From Cyanodermella asteris (Eukaryota; Ascomycota; Lecanoromycetes; Ostropales; Stictidaceae), in the NCBI GenBank assembly GCA_900618795.1, contig UYJD01000002.1, positions 2,000,908 through 2,064,907 on the forward strand: a stretch of 64,000 bases of DNA, written 5' to 3'. Position 1 is the stretch's first letter; the number at the start of each line of letters is the position of its first letter. This document shows positions 40,902 to 51,201 of this stretch, piece by piece. Made by a program: the position numbers and the translations under genes. The notes beneath the pieces are model-generated. The model worked only from the letters and a program-made list of their open reading frames with translations, searched no databases and had not been told where the DNA came from.

Positions 40902-43079
40902 ATGACCGCCTCCCCATTACCGCCCGATCCTTATACGGCTCTGAGCTTGTCCAAAGACGCCACTACTGATCAGATTCGATCGTCCTACCGCAAGCTTGTG
41001 CTCAAGGCTCACCCGGATCGCTTCCCTCAGGCTTCACCAGAAGACAAGCAGAAGAAGACGGACGAGTTTCACAAAATCCAGCAGGCCTACGAGCTTCTGA
41101 CCGATGACACACGCAGGCAACGCTACGATGAGAGGGTCAAGCTGGCAGAGCTCAAGGCGGAGCTTCTGAAGGAGAAGACCGCCAGCAGCAGAAGACCTGG
41201 ACGCTCGGCCCCCGGCTCTGGAGACTACACTCAAGGTCGCTCCTTCAACGTACCCAGCTTCGAGGCTCGTCCAGATGCCTTCTATGAGGAGAGAGTCCCC
41301 TCCAAGTCGGCCCCGAAGAAGCCGCCTCCGCCCCCAGAAGAGCCTTCCTATCCGCGATACGAATCGAATACAAAGTATGACGACTACAGGTCTTCGCCGC
41401 GGTCGTCAAAACACGAAGACTCGTACAAGTCGACGGCACGCAAAGCCCCGATCAACGGCTACGATGAGCTCAGGAAGGGCGGCACCCGTGACGAGAGAGA
41501 TGCCTTCGACGAGAAGGTGGCGGCCAAAGAACGACAGAAGCAGCAAAAGGAGCGTGAAAAGCAGGCGTTGGCTGACAAGAAAAAGCAACGCGACAAGGGT
41601 CGGCGACAGGCATCGGAAACGAAACAGTACTATAGTTCTCCCAAGGTGAACGACTACACTGAAAGTGAATCGTCCGATGGTGGCTACAGACAGCCGGTGC
41701 GCAGCTCCCGTAAGAAGGCAGAAGAGCCTCCTCGCCGAAGCCAACGAGATGAGCGCGCCGCCAGACGAAGCCGAGATATCGACGACGACGACGACGATCA
41801 GTCCGACTATACCGACGACCGCTCTTACAAGGAATACTCACGTCGTGAGACTTCTCGAATCGAGGATGCTATGCAATACATCAAGCTTGCGGTAAAGCAG
41901 TCCGCCGACCCCGAAGAGCAGTCGCGAACTTCAGCTCGTGTTGCAACTCGCAAATCGGGTGCGCCGCCGCCCCCAGCTCCTCCTCCACCCCCGACTGCGC
42001 TCAGGGAGAAATCTGAAGCAATCAAGCGTTCGTCAAGCTCGAAAAAGACGGCCACCAAAGCATCGCCACCTCGCGAATCTCGACGCAAGGAAAGGACCAT
42101 ATCTGATATAGTTGAGCCGGAATCCAAATCGAGTCGCCGCCCTGGCGTGAAATCGGGAGATTCTGCTCCCCCGCGGGTCGACCCCGAATTCCGCCAGCCT
42201 GCGAAAGCTGCAACGTGGCAATCGCAGTCTCGTTCAACCCTGGAACGTGAGCGAGATCGTGATCGGGAGCGAGAGCGGGAGCGTGAAAGAGAGAAAGAGC
42301 CGCCAAGGGCAACTATGCGTAGGACGCAAACTACTCCTCTGCAGAGTATGGTCAATGAGGATAAGCCAACAAGACCGGCCTACGGTACAGGCGCATCCAA
42401 GCTTCGTCGGGCTGAAACGTCAAGGGACTATCAATCCGAGTCAGATCCTGAAAGTCCAGTCGCTACTGGGTTTGGCGAAACTGCCGGAAGAAGCACGAAA
42501 TTTAGATACTTCGAGGAGCCAGAAGAGATGGGTCACCGTATCATCAATATCGAGCCAACCAAAGTTGATGGTCGCCGCTCATCTCGTCGCGATCCATCTC
42601 CAAGGATGCGTGAACGTACGCAGAGCCGCGAAGTTTCTCCTCATGGATCACGCCGCCCAGCGATGCCGGGCAGGAGCACTGGCTCTTATCGCATTCAGCG
42701 CTCCAGTACCTATGTAGACCCAAGTCCGCCACCCAAGGCTTCTCCCCGACCGTCTCCCCAAATTCAAAGGAGCTCCTCAAGTAAAACAGGCCTTTTCGGT
42801 GAGATCGAGCGCGAAGGTGCTCGGCCACCCATGATGCGCACCGGCTCTTCTTTCGACTGGAAAGATGTCCATTTCAGCACTCCGATAGATAGGAGCAACA
42901 TCCAGTTCTCGGAGCGCCGCAGGAGTCCAAGCGAAAGAGAAAGAGACCGAGGGGCCAAAACCAGCGAAGCTGAGCCGAGTCGTGAACGCAGAGACTCTCA
43001 CATGAAGGACGGTTTCAGCGGATCTCGACATGGACCCAGTGGTCTCAGCCGCCAGGCAACGGGCACTACGGCCTATTGA
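40902..43079 (+). CDS. J-domain protein with long charged disordered tail
   Basis: Co-chaperone that would stimulate an Hsp70. 725 residues, one exon. The J-domain is at residues 8-76 with HPD at 37-39 (LVLKAHPDRFPQ) and is followed by a Lys/Glu-rich helix. The rest is low complexity: proline runs, Arg-Asp/Arg-Glu dipeptide stretches (ERDRDREREREREREK at about 450) and many SR-like and SP sites. There is no Gly/Phe region, zinc finger or client-binding C-terminal domain, so it is a class C J-protein. The RD/RE and RS-like composition suggests a nuclear, RNA-linked place, but that is inference. Confidence 0.88.
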   Translation: MTASPLPPDPYTALSLSKDATTDQIRSSYRKLVLKAHPDRFPQASPEDKQKKTDEFHKIQQAYELLTDDTRRQRYDERVKLAELKAELLKEKTASSRRPGRSAPGSGDYTQGRSFNVPSFEARPDAFYEERVPSKSAPKKPPPPPEEPSYPRYESNTKYDDYRSSPRSSKHEDSYKSTARKAPINGYDELRKGGTRDERDAFDEKVAAKERQKQQKEREKQALADKKKQRDKGRRQASETKQYYSSPKVNDYTESESSDGGYRQPVRSSRKKAEEPPRRSQRDERAARRSRDIDDDDDDQSDYTDDRSYKEYSRRETSRIEDAMQYIKLAVKQSADPEEQSRTSARVATRKSGAPPPPAPPPPPTALREKSEAIKRSSSSKKTATKASPPRESRRKERTISDIVEPESKSSRRPGVKSGDSAPPRVDPEFRQPAKAATWQSQSRSTLERERDRDREREREREREKEPPRATMRRTQTTPLQSMVNEDKPTRPAYGTGASKLRRAETSRDYQSESDPESPVATGFGETAGRSTKFRYFEEPEEMGHRIINIEPTKVDGRRSSRRDPSPRMRERTQSREVSPHGSRRPAMPGRSTGSYRIQRSSTYVDPSPPPKASPRPSPQIQRSSSSKTGLFGEIEREGARPPMMRTGSSFDWKDVHFSTPIDRSNIQFSERRRSPSERERDRGAKTSEAEPSRERRDSHMKDGFSGSRHGPSGLSRQATGTTAY

Positions 43080-43352
43080 TTGAAGTGGTGCATTGCGGCA
43101 GCCCGCATGTCAGGCACCCTCTACGGCAATGATGAGTAATGATTATAGCATGCAAGGCAGTATCATGTAACGATTGTGTAACTGAAATGAAATAAATTGA
43201 ACATGACCGAAGATTTTGGGAACGTGTACGTAAATCGTTTTCAATGGCTCGCAGATGGCTCTGGCTATGAGAGATGATTTCACTTGCGAATGGTGTGGTC
43301 AGAAGCTGCTTCCTAGGCTCGAATACAACCTGGCCATCGCCGTGTTGAAACC

Positions 43353-44215
43353 TCACTGATATGCCGCGTCAAATTCGTCCGCCAGCTGCTTCATATCCTT
43401 CACCGTTCGCAAGCGCTCGTTGCCCTCCATCAAATACTTCCCATTGTCGGTGCCCCGCTCGACCCAAACATGATCGATCCCCAACGCCTCAGGCGTGAGC
43501 TGGTCACTCGAAATGCCGTGCGCCACGTGCAGAAGCTCAGACTTTTCGATTCCAAAATCCTCCTCGACGCCACGCAGGAGATACTCAAAGTTGTCCAGCG
43601 CGGGCTTGTAGGTCCCAATGGCTTCGGCCGTGTAGACTGCGTCGAATTTCACCGCTTTGAAGGGTCCTTGCATGACTTGTCTACGGATGAAAGTTATTAG
43701 TTATTTTATTTTTTTTAGTTTTTTTTTGGTCGCCCCGGTTGGGTCCCGAGACATTTCACTTACGCAATCCCCTTGTTCGAGACGTTCGACAGCGCAATCA
43801 GTTTCAGTCCTCGTTTCTGTAACCTCAGTAACGCCTCCACCGTATCGTCGAATGCTGGCCAGCTCCCGTAACTGTGGCTCGCCTTCTCGACGTCTTCGGT
43901 TCTGGCTTCGACGCCGAGCTCCGTGGCGAGATCGCGATATGCGTATGCGAGCACCGTCTCGTGGTCTAGCTTGGGGAGCTCGGCCTCGATCTTGCCTTCG
44001 TGCCGGTCAAAGGCCACGAAGACGGGGTGTTTCGGTGGCAGCGATGTTGGCGAGTCGGCGGGAGGACTAGTCGGGAACGGGGCGGCGCAGGGGTGAGAGG
44101 GGGGAAGTTGGGAGATTAGCGGTTGGAGGTATGGGTAGAAGCCGGTTTCCCAGTCGAGGAGCGTGCCGAAGACGTCGAAGGACACGGCGCGGTAGGTTGG
44201 GTACGAGGCGGACAT
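43353..44215 (-). CDS. HAD-superfamily hydrolase, haloacid dehalogenase type II-like
   Basis: Exons 44215-43764 and 43680-43353 over an 83-nt intron (43681-43763; donor GTAAGT, acceptor GTAG) that contains long A/T runs; product 259 residues. HAD motif I is VSFDVFGTLLD with nucleophile D14, motif II is LIALSNVSN and motif III the Lys in GTYKPALDNF. The last block, LLHVAHGISSDQLTPEALGI, has SSD where many HADs have a DD pair; several fungal dehalogenase-like proteins show such variation. Substrate is unknown. The first ATG of the open frame is 44284; I chose 44215 (MSASYPTYRAVSFD) because the motif starts right after it. Confidence 0.9.
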
Positions 44216-44996
44216 TGTTGGTAGTCTGATGGTGTCGAGAATGAGGATTCTGGCTTGATGCAAGAAGAGTGAGTTTGGGAACAAGGTAGAGCCAGTTCTT
44301 GCCTCTTAATAGTTCCTCGATCCTCAATTACTTGTACGCTTGATTTGTGAAGTTTGTCGTTGGTTGTAGGTCGGGTTGTTTGGTAGCTTGAGCAAGGAGT
44401 GAGTCACACATGTGTTGGAGACGGAAGCAATACTTGGTAAAGCAGTATTATGAGGTTTGAGGGCGGCTGAATACCATGTTATGCTCAATACGCGTATCCT
44501 TGAATACGGCCAAGATCACTGATGGGCAATGAAAATGCATAGAACAAGGGTAGTCATGTGGGGCAAACACGACTATTAAGCAATGAGATCTATTTCGTGG
44601 CTGGGTCTCAGACAAAATGTGCATTGACAATCGTCAAAGATGCCCATCAGAGCTTCGACTTTTCTCTCGCACGTCGCAAGAACTTGCAATTGTTACCCAC
44701 GAACCGGAGAGTACGTCGACTGGCTTGAGCATATTGAGCGGAAGAAACGGTCGAAGGTAGTCTACAGAAGACCAGCGAGCCAACTCGGCAAATAGCGGAG
44801 TTCTGAGACGGAAGTCACTCCGGCTACCACTTCAATGCGCCGGAAAGTCACTAAAAGTTGTTGACACTTTGCAAGTTGGTAGATAACTTTTGTCCCCACT
44901 TTCAAGCCCGACCTGGTCAGCGTTTTTCTCGTCATGTTCGCGTCGTTCCTGATCTAGAATACCAGATCACTGTTTCCCCAACCGCATACACGCAGC
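44216..44996. promoter_or_regulatory. Divergent upstream region of HAD hydrolase and HUT1
   Basis: No ORF supported; holds both promoters. AT-richer middle at about 44420-44600. Confidence 0.45.
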
Positions 44997-46243
44997 ATGG
45001 CGCGCCAGAAAGCAGCAACGCCGATGAAGCGGCAGGAGTCCACGACCATGACTGACCACCTCCAACAAAGCAACGGCCATGTTGGCGACAAGGTTAAGAG
45101 GGAGCTGAAAGACATGGCTGCCGAAGTACCAAGCGATTCTGCAAGCCTTGCGCAGCTACTCATTTGCGTCGGTGGCATATACGCCTCGTTGTATGTCAGG
45201 GCGGAAGTTCAGTTCACGATCTCATCATGCTAACTCGTTCTAGTCTATCCTGGGCAGTTCTTCAAGAAAAGGTGACAACGACCAACTATGGTGATGAACG
45301 TTGGAAGTTCTCTATCGTCCTGAACACCATACAATCCACATTCGCAGCCATTTCCGGCTACATCTACCTCATATCCACAACATCTACCTCTTCACGACAG
45401 CCCATCTTCCCTTCTACACGAATCCTCTCTCCTCTCCTCCTCGTCGCTGTCACACAATCGCTAGCCTCACCGTTCGGATATGCTGCACTCGCGCATGTGG
45501 ACTACATCACATACATCCTCGCCAAATCATGCAAGCTTCTGCCCGTCATGGCTCTGCATGTCACCATATTTCGCAAGCGCTACCCTTTCTTCAAATACCT
45601 CGTGGTCGCAGCCGTCACTGCTGGCGTAGCTGTCTTCACCCTGCATGCGCCATCAAAGAAGAGTCATGGGAAAGGTCCGTCGGGGAGTAGCATGTGGGGA
45701 CTGTTCCTGCTTGGGATCAACCTTCTTTTTGACGGCCTCACGAATTCGGTCCAGGACAACATCAAGGAGAGTTTCAAGGGATACTCCGGCGCTCGCATGA
45801 TGGTAGCTCAGAACGTCCTGTCCACACTGCTCACGACCTCATATCTGCTCCTACTACCGTTGCTACCGCGACAAATTCTGGACCTATTGTCAATATCCCC
45901 ATCAAGCACATTGGAGCTGTCCCAGGCTATCGACTTTATGCAAGCGCACCCGGCCGTCATCAAGGATGTACTGGGTTTCTGCGCATGCGGAGCGATCGGT
46001 CAGATCTTCATCTACATGACGCTTTCACGCTTCAGCAGCCTTCTCCTAGTCACCGTCACGGTGACCCGCAAAATGCTCAGCATGGTCTTCAGCGTTGTCT
46101 GGTTTGGCCATATGCTGACGTTCTGGCAGTGGGCTGGTGTTGCGATGGTTTTTGGTGGTGTCGGCGCAGAGGCCCTGATCACGAAACATGAAAAGGAGAA
46201 GAAGGACCGTGAACGCGCTTTGAAATCTGGCAAAACCCAGTAG
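44997..46243 (+). CDS. HUT1: ER UDP-galactose/nucleotide-sugar transporter Hut1 (SLC35B1-like)
   Basis: Multi-pass ER membrane transporter. Exons 44997-45190 and 45244-46243 over a 53-nt intron (45191-45243; donor GTATGT, branch TGCTAAC, acceptor CTAG); product 397 residues. The junction restores LICVGGIYASFLSWAVLQEK, the conserved first helix of Hut1/SLC35B1. Further marks: AKSCKLLPVMALHVTIFRKR, NLLFDGLTNSVQDNIK, TVTVTRKMLSMVFSVVWFGH. About 45 extra cytosolic residues precede TM1. SLC35B1 orthologues are also described as ER ATP/ADP exchangers, so substrate is not certain. The C-terminus ends GKTQ and lacks a clean di-lysine retrieval signal. Confidence 0.94.
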
Positions 46244-46947
46244 GCGCTGGAGGGCAGCAGGTAAATTGATTGTTCTATTTTCACTGCACATGTCTATATG
46301 AGTTCCACTTTATACCATCAGATCATCTAGATCCACACTATCTCGAAAATTTGGACCACAAGCTGTTCGACGCGAGCAAGTGTCTCCAGATCACGTCAGC
46401 CGGAAAGGATGACTCTTCCGAGATACTGGCGATATTTTCGTACATCGATATTTCCGTCAGGGTCATATTGTACAATTCGATCTGAGTGATTCGAGTCCTT
46501 GAGGGGTCTATGGGAGTGATGCAGGGCGGCAACGATATCGCATGTCTCGATGCGTTGCTACCCGATATCGTATTCACGAGCGCTGAGCGTCGCTTGAACA
46601 GCACCTTAGTGAGTACACGTGAGCCGGGTTCACAAATACGCATTGAGACCGGACACTCAGGGCTTGCGCGGCTGCGATTGCAGGAGCTATGACTCTTTCG
46701 TTAGAGTTTGTTCATCCGGCTCATTCGCAGAATGTGCTTGCTCGGCTGGTGCGACCTGCTTCCTTATTCACACCTGACAAGGTTCACCTTGCAGTTCTTG
46801 CTCTTTTCTCAACTTTCGGCAATACTTCACTTTGTGATCGCCAACGCCTTTCGCTCACTCGTTGCTCATATCCAGCTGAGCAGTTTCCCACAACAGTAAT
46901 CGACTTATCCACCATCAGTGCAACAACTTGATAATATCGATTTAAAT
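46244..46947. other. Intergenic region upstream of the SET gene
   Basis: No gene supported on either strand. Confidence 0.45.
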
Positions 46948-47997
46948 ATGCCTGCCGATACGATACATGGACCCGTAGGTCCTGCAATGGATCTTGAATC
47001 AACAACATACTCAAATTTCAGACAGGCGCTCATGTCATCGCATGGGTCGTATCCGGACACTCTCGGAGAACTTGTCTGTACGGATGATATCGAACCTTCC
47101 ACTCCAACTGCTGCTAGCATCACATCAGACCAATGGCATGGTCAGAATCCTCTTTGTGAGGTGCACAAGTATCCGGGTAAAGGGTCGGGCTTGAGGGCCA
47201 GGATAGACATTGAAGGTGGTGCCCAAATAGTTGCGGAGGACCCTCTTTTGACATCCCCTACATCAACTTTCGATGCCGCTCACACGGAAAGCATACTGCA
47301 GAAGCAGGTCCGCAACCTGAGCAGCTCGGATTGGAAATTTCTCATGAACGGTCTAACCGACGTCTTTAACGATCCCAATACGCCAATAACAGGTCGCATC
47401 CGCACCAACAGCCTGCCGTGCGGCCGCGCCAGCAATCTTGCAGCCATCTTTGGAACTATTTCGCTTGCCAACCATAGCTGCATCCCCAACGCCGAATACC
47501 AGTGGGACCCGGTAGCCAAGCAGGGCACACTTCACGCACTCGACGATATCCCCACTGGCACCGAAATCACCATCAGCTACATCGACCCAGGCACCACCAA
47601 GCAACGACAGACACGCCTCATGGAGAGCTTCCGCTTTCAATGCACCTGCTCACTCTGCACCATGAGCAAGAAGAAACGACGGGAACAAGACAGCCGCGTT
47701 CGTAATATCCAGCTCCTTCAGTTGGAGCTCTTCACCGACCCTGCCGAACATTGCGCTGATCCGGATGCTGCTTTTGCAAAATTCGCCCGCCTCGCGTTCC
47801 TGTACGATGAGAGTTTACTCAACCATGATCGGGATTTGGAGAGACTGTGGGCTGGTATTGCTGACTTGTGCGTCATGATACTTGATCAGAAAGAGGCGGT
47901 GAAGAAGCTGGTCAGTATGACTAACATTCCTGTGGATGAGGCAAGGGTGGTCGTTGGGGCATGGTACGCGGAGCACAAAGACGTGATTTGTTGGTAG
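46948..47997 (+). CDS. SET-domain protein (SMYD/SET5-like lysine methyltransferase family)
   Basis: 349 residues from ATG 46948; the open frame extends upstream to a GTG, which I reject as start. The SET domain opens with KYPGKGSGLRARIDIEGGAQ (74 on), carries the core NHSC (175-178, SLANHSCIPNA) and EITISYID (206-213), and is followed by a post-SET Cys cluster FQCTCSLC (C232, C234, C237). The insert between the opening and NHSC is short and lacks a MYND finger. Many Pezizomycotina paralogues of this type exist with unknown substrates; histone or non-histone targets are both possible. Confidence 0.88.
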   Translation: MPADTIHGPVGPAMDLESTTYSNFRQALMSSHGSYPDTLGELVCTDDIEPSTPTAASITSDQWHGQNPLCEVHKYPGKGSGLRARIDIEGGAQIVAEDPLLTSPTSTFDAAHTESILQKQVRNLSSSDWKFLMNGLTDVFNDPNTPITGRIRTNSLPCGRASNLAAIFGTISLANHSCIPNAEYQWDPVAKQGTLHALDDIPTGTEITISYIDPGTTKQRQTRLMESFRFQCTCSLCTMSKKKRREQDSRVRNIQLLQLELFTDPAEHCADPDAAFAKFARLAFLYDESLLNHDRDLERLWAGIADLCVMILDQKEAVKKLVSMTNIPVDEARVVVGAWYAEHKDVICW

Positions 47998-48250
47998 GAT
48001 CCGCGACGAGCTCGTGGATCATGGCACAGATTGAGTTGAATTGAGAGAGGGGCCTCAAACACACGGACATTTCTGCATCTCATTTGGTTCAGAGGGACAG
48101 CATCGGCCATTCCCACCATTGGCGATGACATTGAGCAACAGCTTCTACCTTATACACTGATCGTGGCCTTTAGTTAAGACCGTGCACCTTGGATATTTGG
48201 AATGGAAATTCATTGGATTCTTGGAAGCAGAGCTTGGTTTCATGTGTCTA

Positions 48251-48931
48251 CTACCGAAACTTAAAGTCCTCCCTATCCTTCCAATATCCCTTGTCGTATC
48301 TATACAGTGCCAAACCCTCGGCAGTGCCTTTGCTCGGATGAAACTCCTTCTTCACCTGCTCCAATGCCCGATCGACCTCATCATCACTGTCGACCTTGTT
48401 CTGAATCGTGTAATGCGCCCTGAAGCTCTGATCCTGCTTACTCAAGAACCCAGCCCACCGCTCCTTCAAATCCTCATACACCTCTTCCGCCTCGCTCCTC
48501 TGCACATTGACGCCGATCCCGTGGCCGCCGAGACGAAACGGCCGATCGGCAACGATTCCGAAGCTGTCGTACTGCTGCGTGACTTCCTTCAAGTCTTTGA
48601 CGATTCGAGTGAGTCGAGAGCCTGGCAGAGCTCGGAAGAGTGCAATATGCGCTTCTAGCTTGTTGATGTGTGCGGGGAAATACCTCTTGCGGAGGTCGGT
48701 CATGTACTTGTGATGCGCCTTGTCGGTCAGTAGAACAAGTACGTAGCTTGTCTCGTGTTGCTGCGTGTTTGCCTTGTGGTCCGGATTTCGTTCGTATTCG
48801 GCGGCCGTGTAGGCGTGGGATCCGGGGTGGTGTTTGTCACCGAATCGTGACGTCGTGGACATGCTGCGTTGGATACGATGAAGGGCAGCAGACGCGGAAG
48901 ATCGGGAGACCGTCAAGCACTTGGTCGTCAT
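48251..48931 (-). CDS. 2H phosphoesterase / 2'-5' RNA ligase-like protein
   Basis: 226 residues. Two histidine motifs of the LigT/2H superfamily are present: HIALF (H95) and HYTIQ (H173, T175), about 78 residues apart as expected. The first motif has Ala where HxT/S is usual, which may weaken the active site; some fungal members show this. The N-terminal 25-30 residues (Ser/Arg/Ala rich, no acid) could be a mitochondrial presequence, or the start may be the second Met (MSTTSRF). Substrate unknown: cyclic phosphodiesters or RNA 2',3'-ends are typical of the superfamily. Confidence 0.85.
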   Translation of the reverse strand: MTTKCLTVSRSSASAALHRIQRSMSTTSRFGDKHHPGSHAYTAAEYERNPDHKANTQQHETSYVLVLLTDKAHHKYMTDLRKRYFPAHINKLEAHIALFRALPGSRLTRIVKDLKEVTQQYDSFGIVADRPFRLGGHGIGVNVQRSEAEEVYEDLKERWAGFLSKQDQSFRAHYTIQNKVDSDDEVDRALEQVKKEFHPSKGTAEGLALYRYDKGYWKDREDFKFR

Positions 48932-49240
48932 TCAAGCAGATCCCTTCCGTGGATGATCGATGGAATGTAACAAGACGTGGTGTTCACAGTATACGGAGAA
49001 CAGGTGAGAAATTAATGGAAAGGAAAAGGAAACAGAGGCTTGGCAGACTGAAGATTGATCTGGCAGATGAAGACAATGTTTGAGAGGAAGTAGCGGGTCC
49101 TCTATTCTATCAAGCCTGATGATGCATCCGTATCCAAAGGGACTGTTAGAACGCGTAATAGTTAATACAGCTGACCTACGGGCTCTTTTACGGCCCTAGA
49201 TACCCGCGAATGAGAGGAACGTCTTGGGCGCCACTCTGCC

Positions 49241-49378
49241 GTCACGCCGGCCGCTGGCCGTGAGTGGATCTTGCGGAGATGGAGAATTGGCTGCGAAGCA
49301 CCAGACGGTTGTGCGAGGATACTTGCATGTCCTGCCTGCATACAAGACTGACACCAAGGCGCTTGCTCCACAACAGAG
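49241..49378 (+). repeat. Diverged direct repeat, copy 1
   Basis: Shares with copy 2 the ordered words ACGCCGGCCGCTG, TGGATCT, GAAGCACC, TACAAGACTGA and CAAGGC, then CCACAACAGA. Copy 1 is shorter in the middle. No coding frame is kept. Similarity was judged by eye. Confidence 0.55.
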
Positions 49379-49589
49379 CGAGGCTGACGAGAGTCCTTCC
49401 TTTCACCACGGCGCGAAGGCGGATGCGACTTGGCCCGGCAATCCCGAACCAACCAGTGTCGTACGGCACGATGTCAAACAACGCTCGGGATATGCATAGG
49501 TAGGCAACGGAGGTCTTTCTATGTTTGCTGTAATATTTTCGATCCAAACGAAAAAAAGGTGAATCTCCTTCGGCAGCCGTTGTTCCAGC

Positions 49590-49781
49590 GTGACGCCGGC
49601 CGCTGCGGATGGATCTCAGCAGGGAGGCATCGCCTGTGAAGCACCGCACGACTCCACGCCGAGGCCGATACTAGGCCACACTCTCCAGGCTGAAATGCAA
49701 TAGCAGCAAGGAAACAGTCCCCAAGATTCTACAAGACTGAGAGCAAGGCTGAACAACTTCGCCCGCTTTACCACAACAGAA
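49590..49781 (+). repeat. Diverged direct repeat, copy 2
   Basis: Same order of shared words as copy 1, about 350 bp downstream on the same strand, with roughly 50 bp extra before TACAAGACTGA. Probably an old local duplication of noncoding DNA or two members of a small dispersed repeat. Confidence 0.55.
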
Positions 49782-49894
49782 TCAACGGCTGCAAACTTAT
49801 CACTCCCTCTCTTTCCACGCTAGTCCTGTACGATCCCAGCAAACATAACGTTTCCGAATCTATGCAATCTTCACGACCGAATTCGACGACGTGA

Positions 49895-50258
49895 ATGACA
49901 GGCTTGTACACCCCGCAAGGCACGACAACTACAGCTACTTCAACGATTTTGTCACGCGTTGTGATTGGGAAAAATTGAGGACAGAGACTGGTTTCTGCGT
50001 GTTTGTAAGGAAACACCGATACAGGATCAAGTAGCTGGCTGGAACTGCGTTTACTGGTTGCAGGATGCTCTCGAAAGGGTCTTGCAAGACGGTCACTGCC
50101 TTGGCACCAGTCTGAAAGGATGGACGCAGGTTCGAGACACAGCTATGTGGTACGTGGATCACAAAAAGGGGCAACATAGGTTCGATGGTCAAGTGAAGGT
50201 TGATCCATCCACGGTGGCAACCTGGGACGCGCTCGAGAAGAAAGAAATCACAATGTGA
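49895..50258 (+). pseudogene. Small fungal protein gene with a frame break (unrecognised family)
   Basis: Two overlapping frames read like one protein. The first starts at ATG 49895 (MTGLYTPQGTTTT ... ILSRVVIGK); the second covers 49965-50258 (KIEDRDWFLRVCKE ... VAGWNCVYWLQDALERVL ... VRDTAMWYVDHKKGQHRFDG ... STVATWDALEKKE). The second part recalls an uncharacterised Pezizomycotina family with NCVxWVxxAL, VRDxAMxYVxxKKxxHRFDG and VPTWDxLExxE. The frames meet at a run of five A (49970-49974), so one extra or missing base would explain the break; a base-call error is equally possible. Upstream exons may exist but I cannot place them. Confidence 0.5.
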
Positions 50259-50316
50259 AGAGCGTCTGAAACGTAATGAGAAACAACTGAGATTTTGGCT
50301 GAGAGCTATTGATTAT

Positions 50317-51201
50317 TCAAGTGTCGCCAAAATGTTCTCGCCGTACACGATCCATCTCCAACGCTCTGGGCATCGGTGTAAGAAATTTGTCAACCTCATC
50401 TTGCCAGAACGGATTGCTCGGGTTGACATTCCAGGCACATACATACTCCCAATAGGGAGGAAACCAACCAGCAGTTTCCCAGTCGACGATTCCAACGACG
50501 TCATCACCCTTGACGAGAATATTAAGACTACTCAAATCAGCATGAGTGAAAACAAGCTTCTCGGGCTCCTGTCGATAGAATTCGAAGAGCATTCGAACAT
50601 CGTCTGAAAGGTCTGGGTAGTCCTTGTCTAAGTTGTGACCATTCACAAGGCCTTCGTGGAAATTCCGAACCGAATCGAAAGGGCCCCAAAACAAGCTCGC
50701 TGGTAGGCGAACGTCGCGAAAAGGCCCGCCGTCAACATTAGCCACGCAGGTACCTGGTGGCGGAAGAATTGATCGAACTTCGCCCACCATATCTCGAAGC
50801 TGCCGTAGGATGCGTTCTCTGGATTGCTGAGGCCGTCGAGTCCAGCTTCGCGCAGCCGGCTGTCCATTAATCTTCCTCATGACTATATATGTTGCGTTCT
50901 TGTGCTTGAAGGCGGAATATACTTTCGGCACTGGTATCGACGTATGTTGAGCGATGAATCTAAGTGTGGAGGCCTCAGCCAAGTGATCAGACGGCGTGAT
51001 TTTGATACAGAGCTTGCCGAACGAAGGAAGTTTGATGGAGTTTTTCCACAATCGTCGTACATATCTATGTGTCCTGATCTTGACAGCGAGCACCACAAGC
51101 AAGCGGACGATCGGCCCATCATTGACAGGCTCGGATAGCATGATAGGCAAGAAACTGTATCTGAGGGCCCAGAGCGGTGATGGCAAGGACGTATGGAGCA
51201 T
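50317..51201 (-). CDS. APH-family phosphotransferase (kinase-like)
   Basis: 294 residues. Protein-kinase-like fold of the aminoglycoside phosphotransferase family, which in ascomycetes forms large families of unknown substrate. Motifs: LCIKITPSDHLAEASTLRFI (nucleotide-binding Lys and the helix Glu), HTSIPVPKVYSAF, then FTHADLSSLNILV (Brenner motif H220, D222, N227) and GIVDWETAGWFPPYWEY (metal-binding D240). All catalytic residues are present. The first 30 residues are hydrophobic and may not be part of the real protein. No sign of resistance context. Converges on the frameshifted small gene with 58 nt between them. Confidence 0.85.
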   Translation of the reverse strand: MLHTSLPSPLWALRYSFLPIMLSEPVNDGPIVRLLVVLAVKIRTHRYVRRLWKNSIKLPSFGKLCIKITPSDHLAEASTLRFIAQHTSIPVPKVYSAFKHKNATYIVMRKINGQPAARSWTRRPQQSRERILRQLRDMVGEVRSILPPPGTCVANVDGGPFRDVRLPASLFWGPFDSVRNFHEGLVNGHNLDKDYPDLSDDVRMLFEFYRQEPEKLVFTHADLSSLNILVKGDDVVGIVDWETAGWFPPYWEYVCAWNVNPSNPFWQDEVDKFLTPMPRALEMDRVRREHFGDT

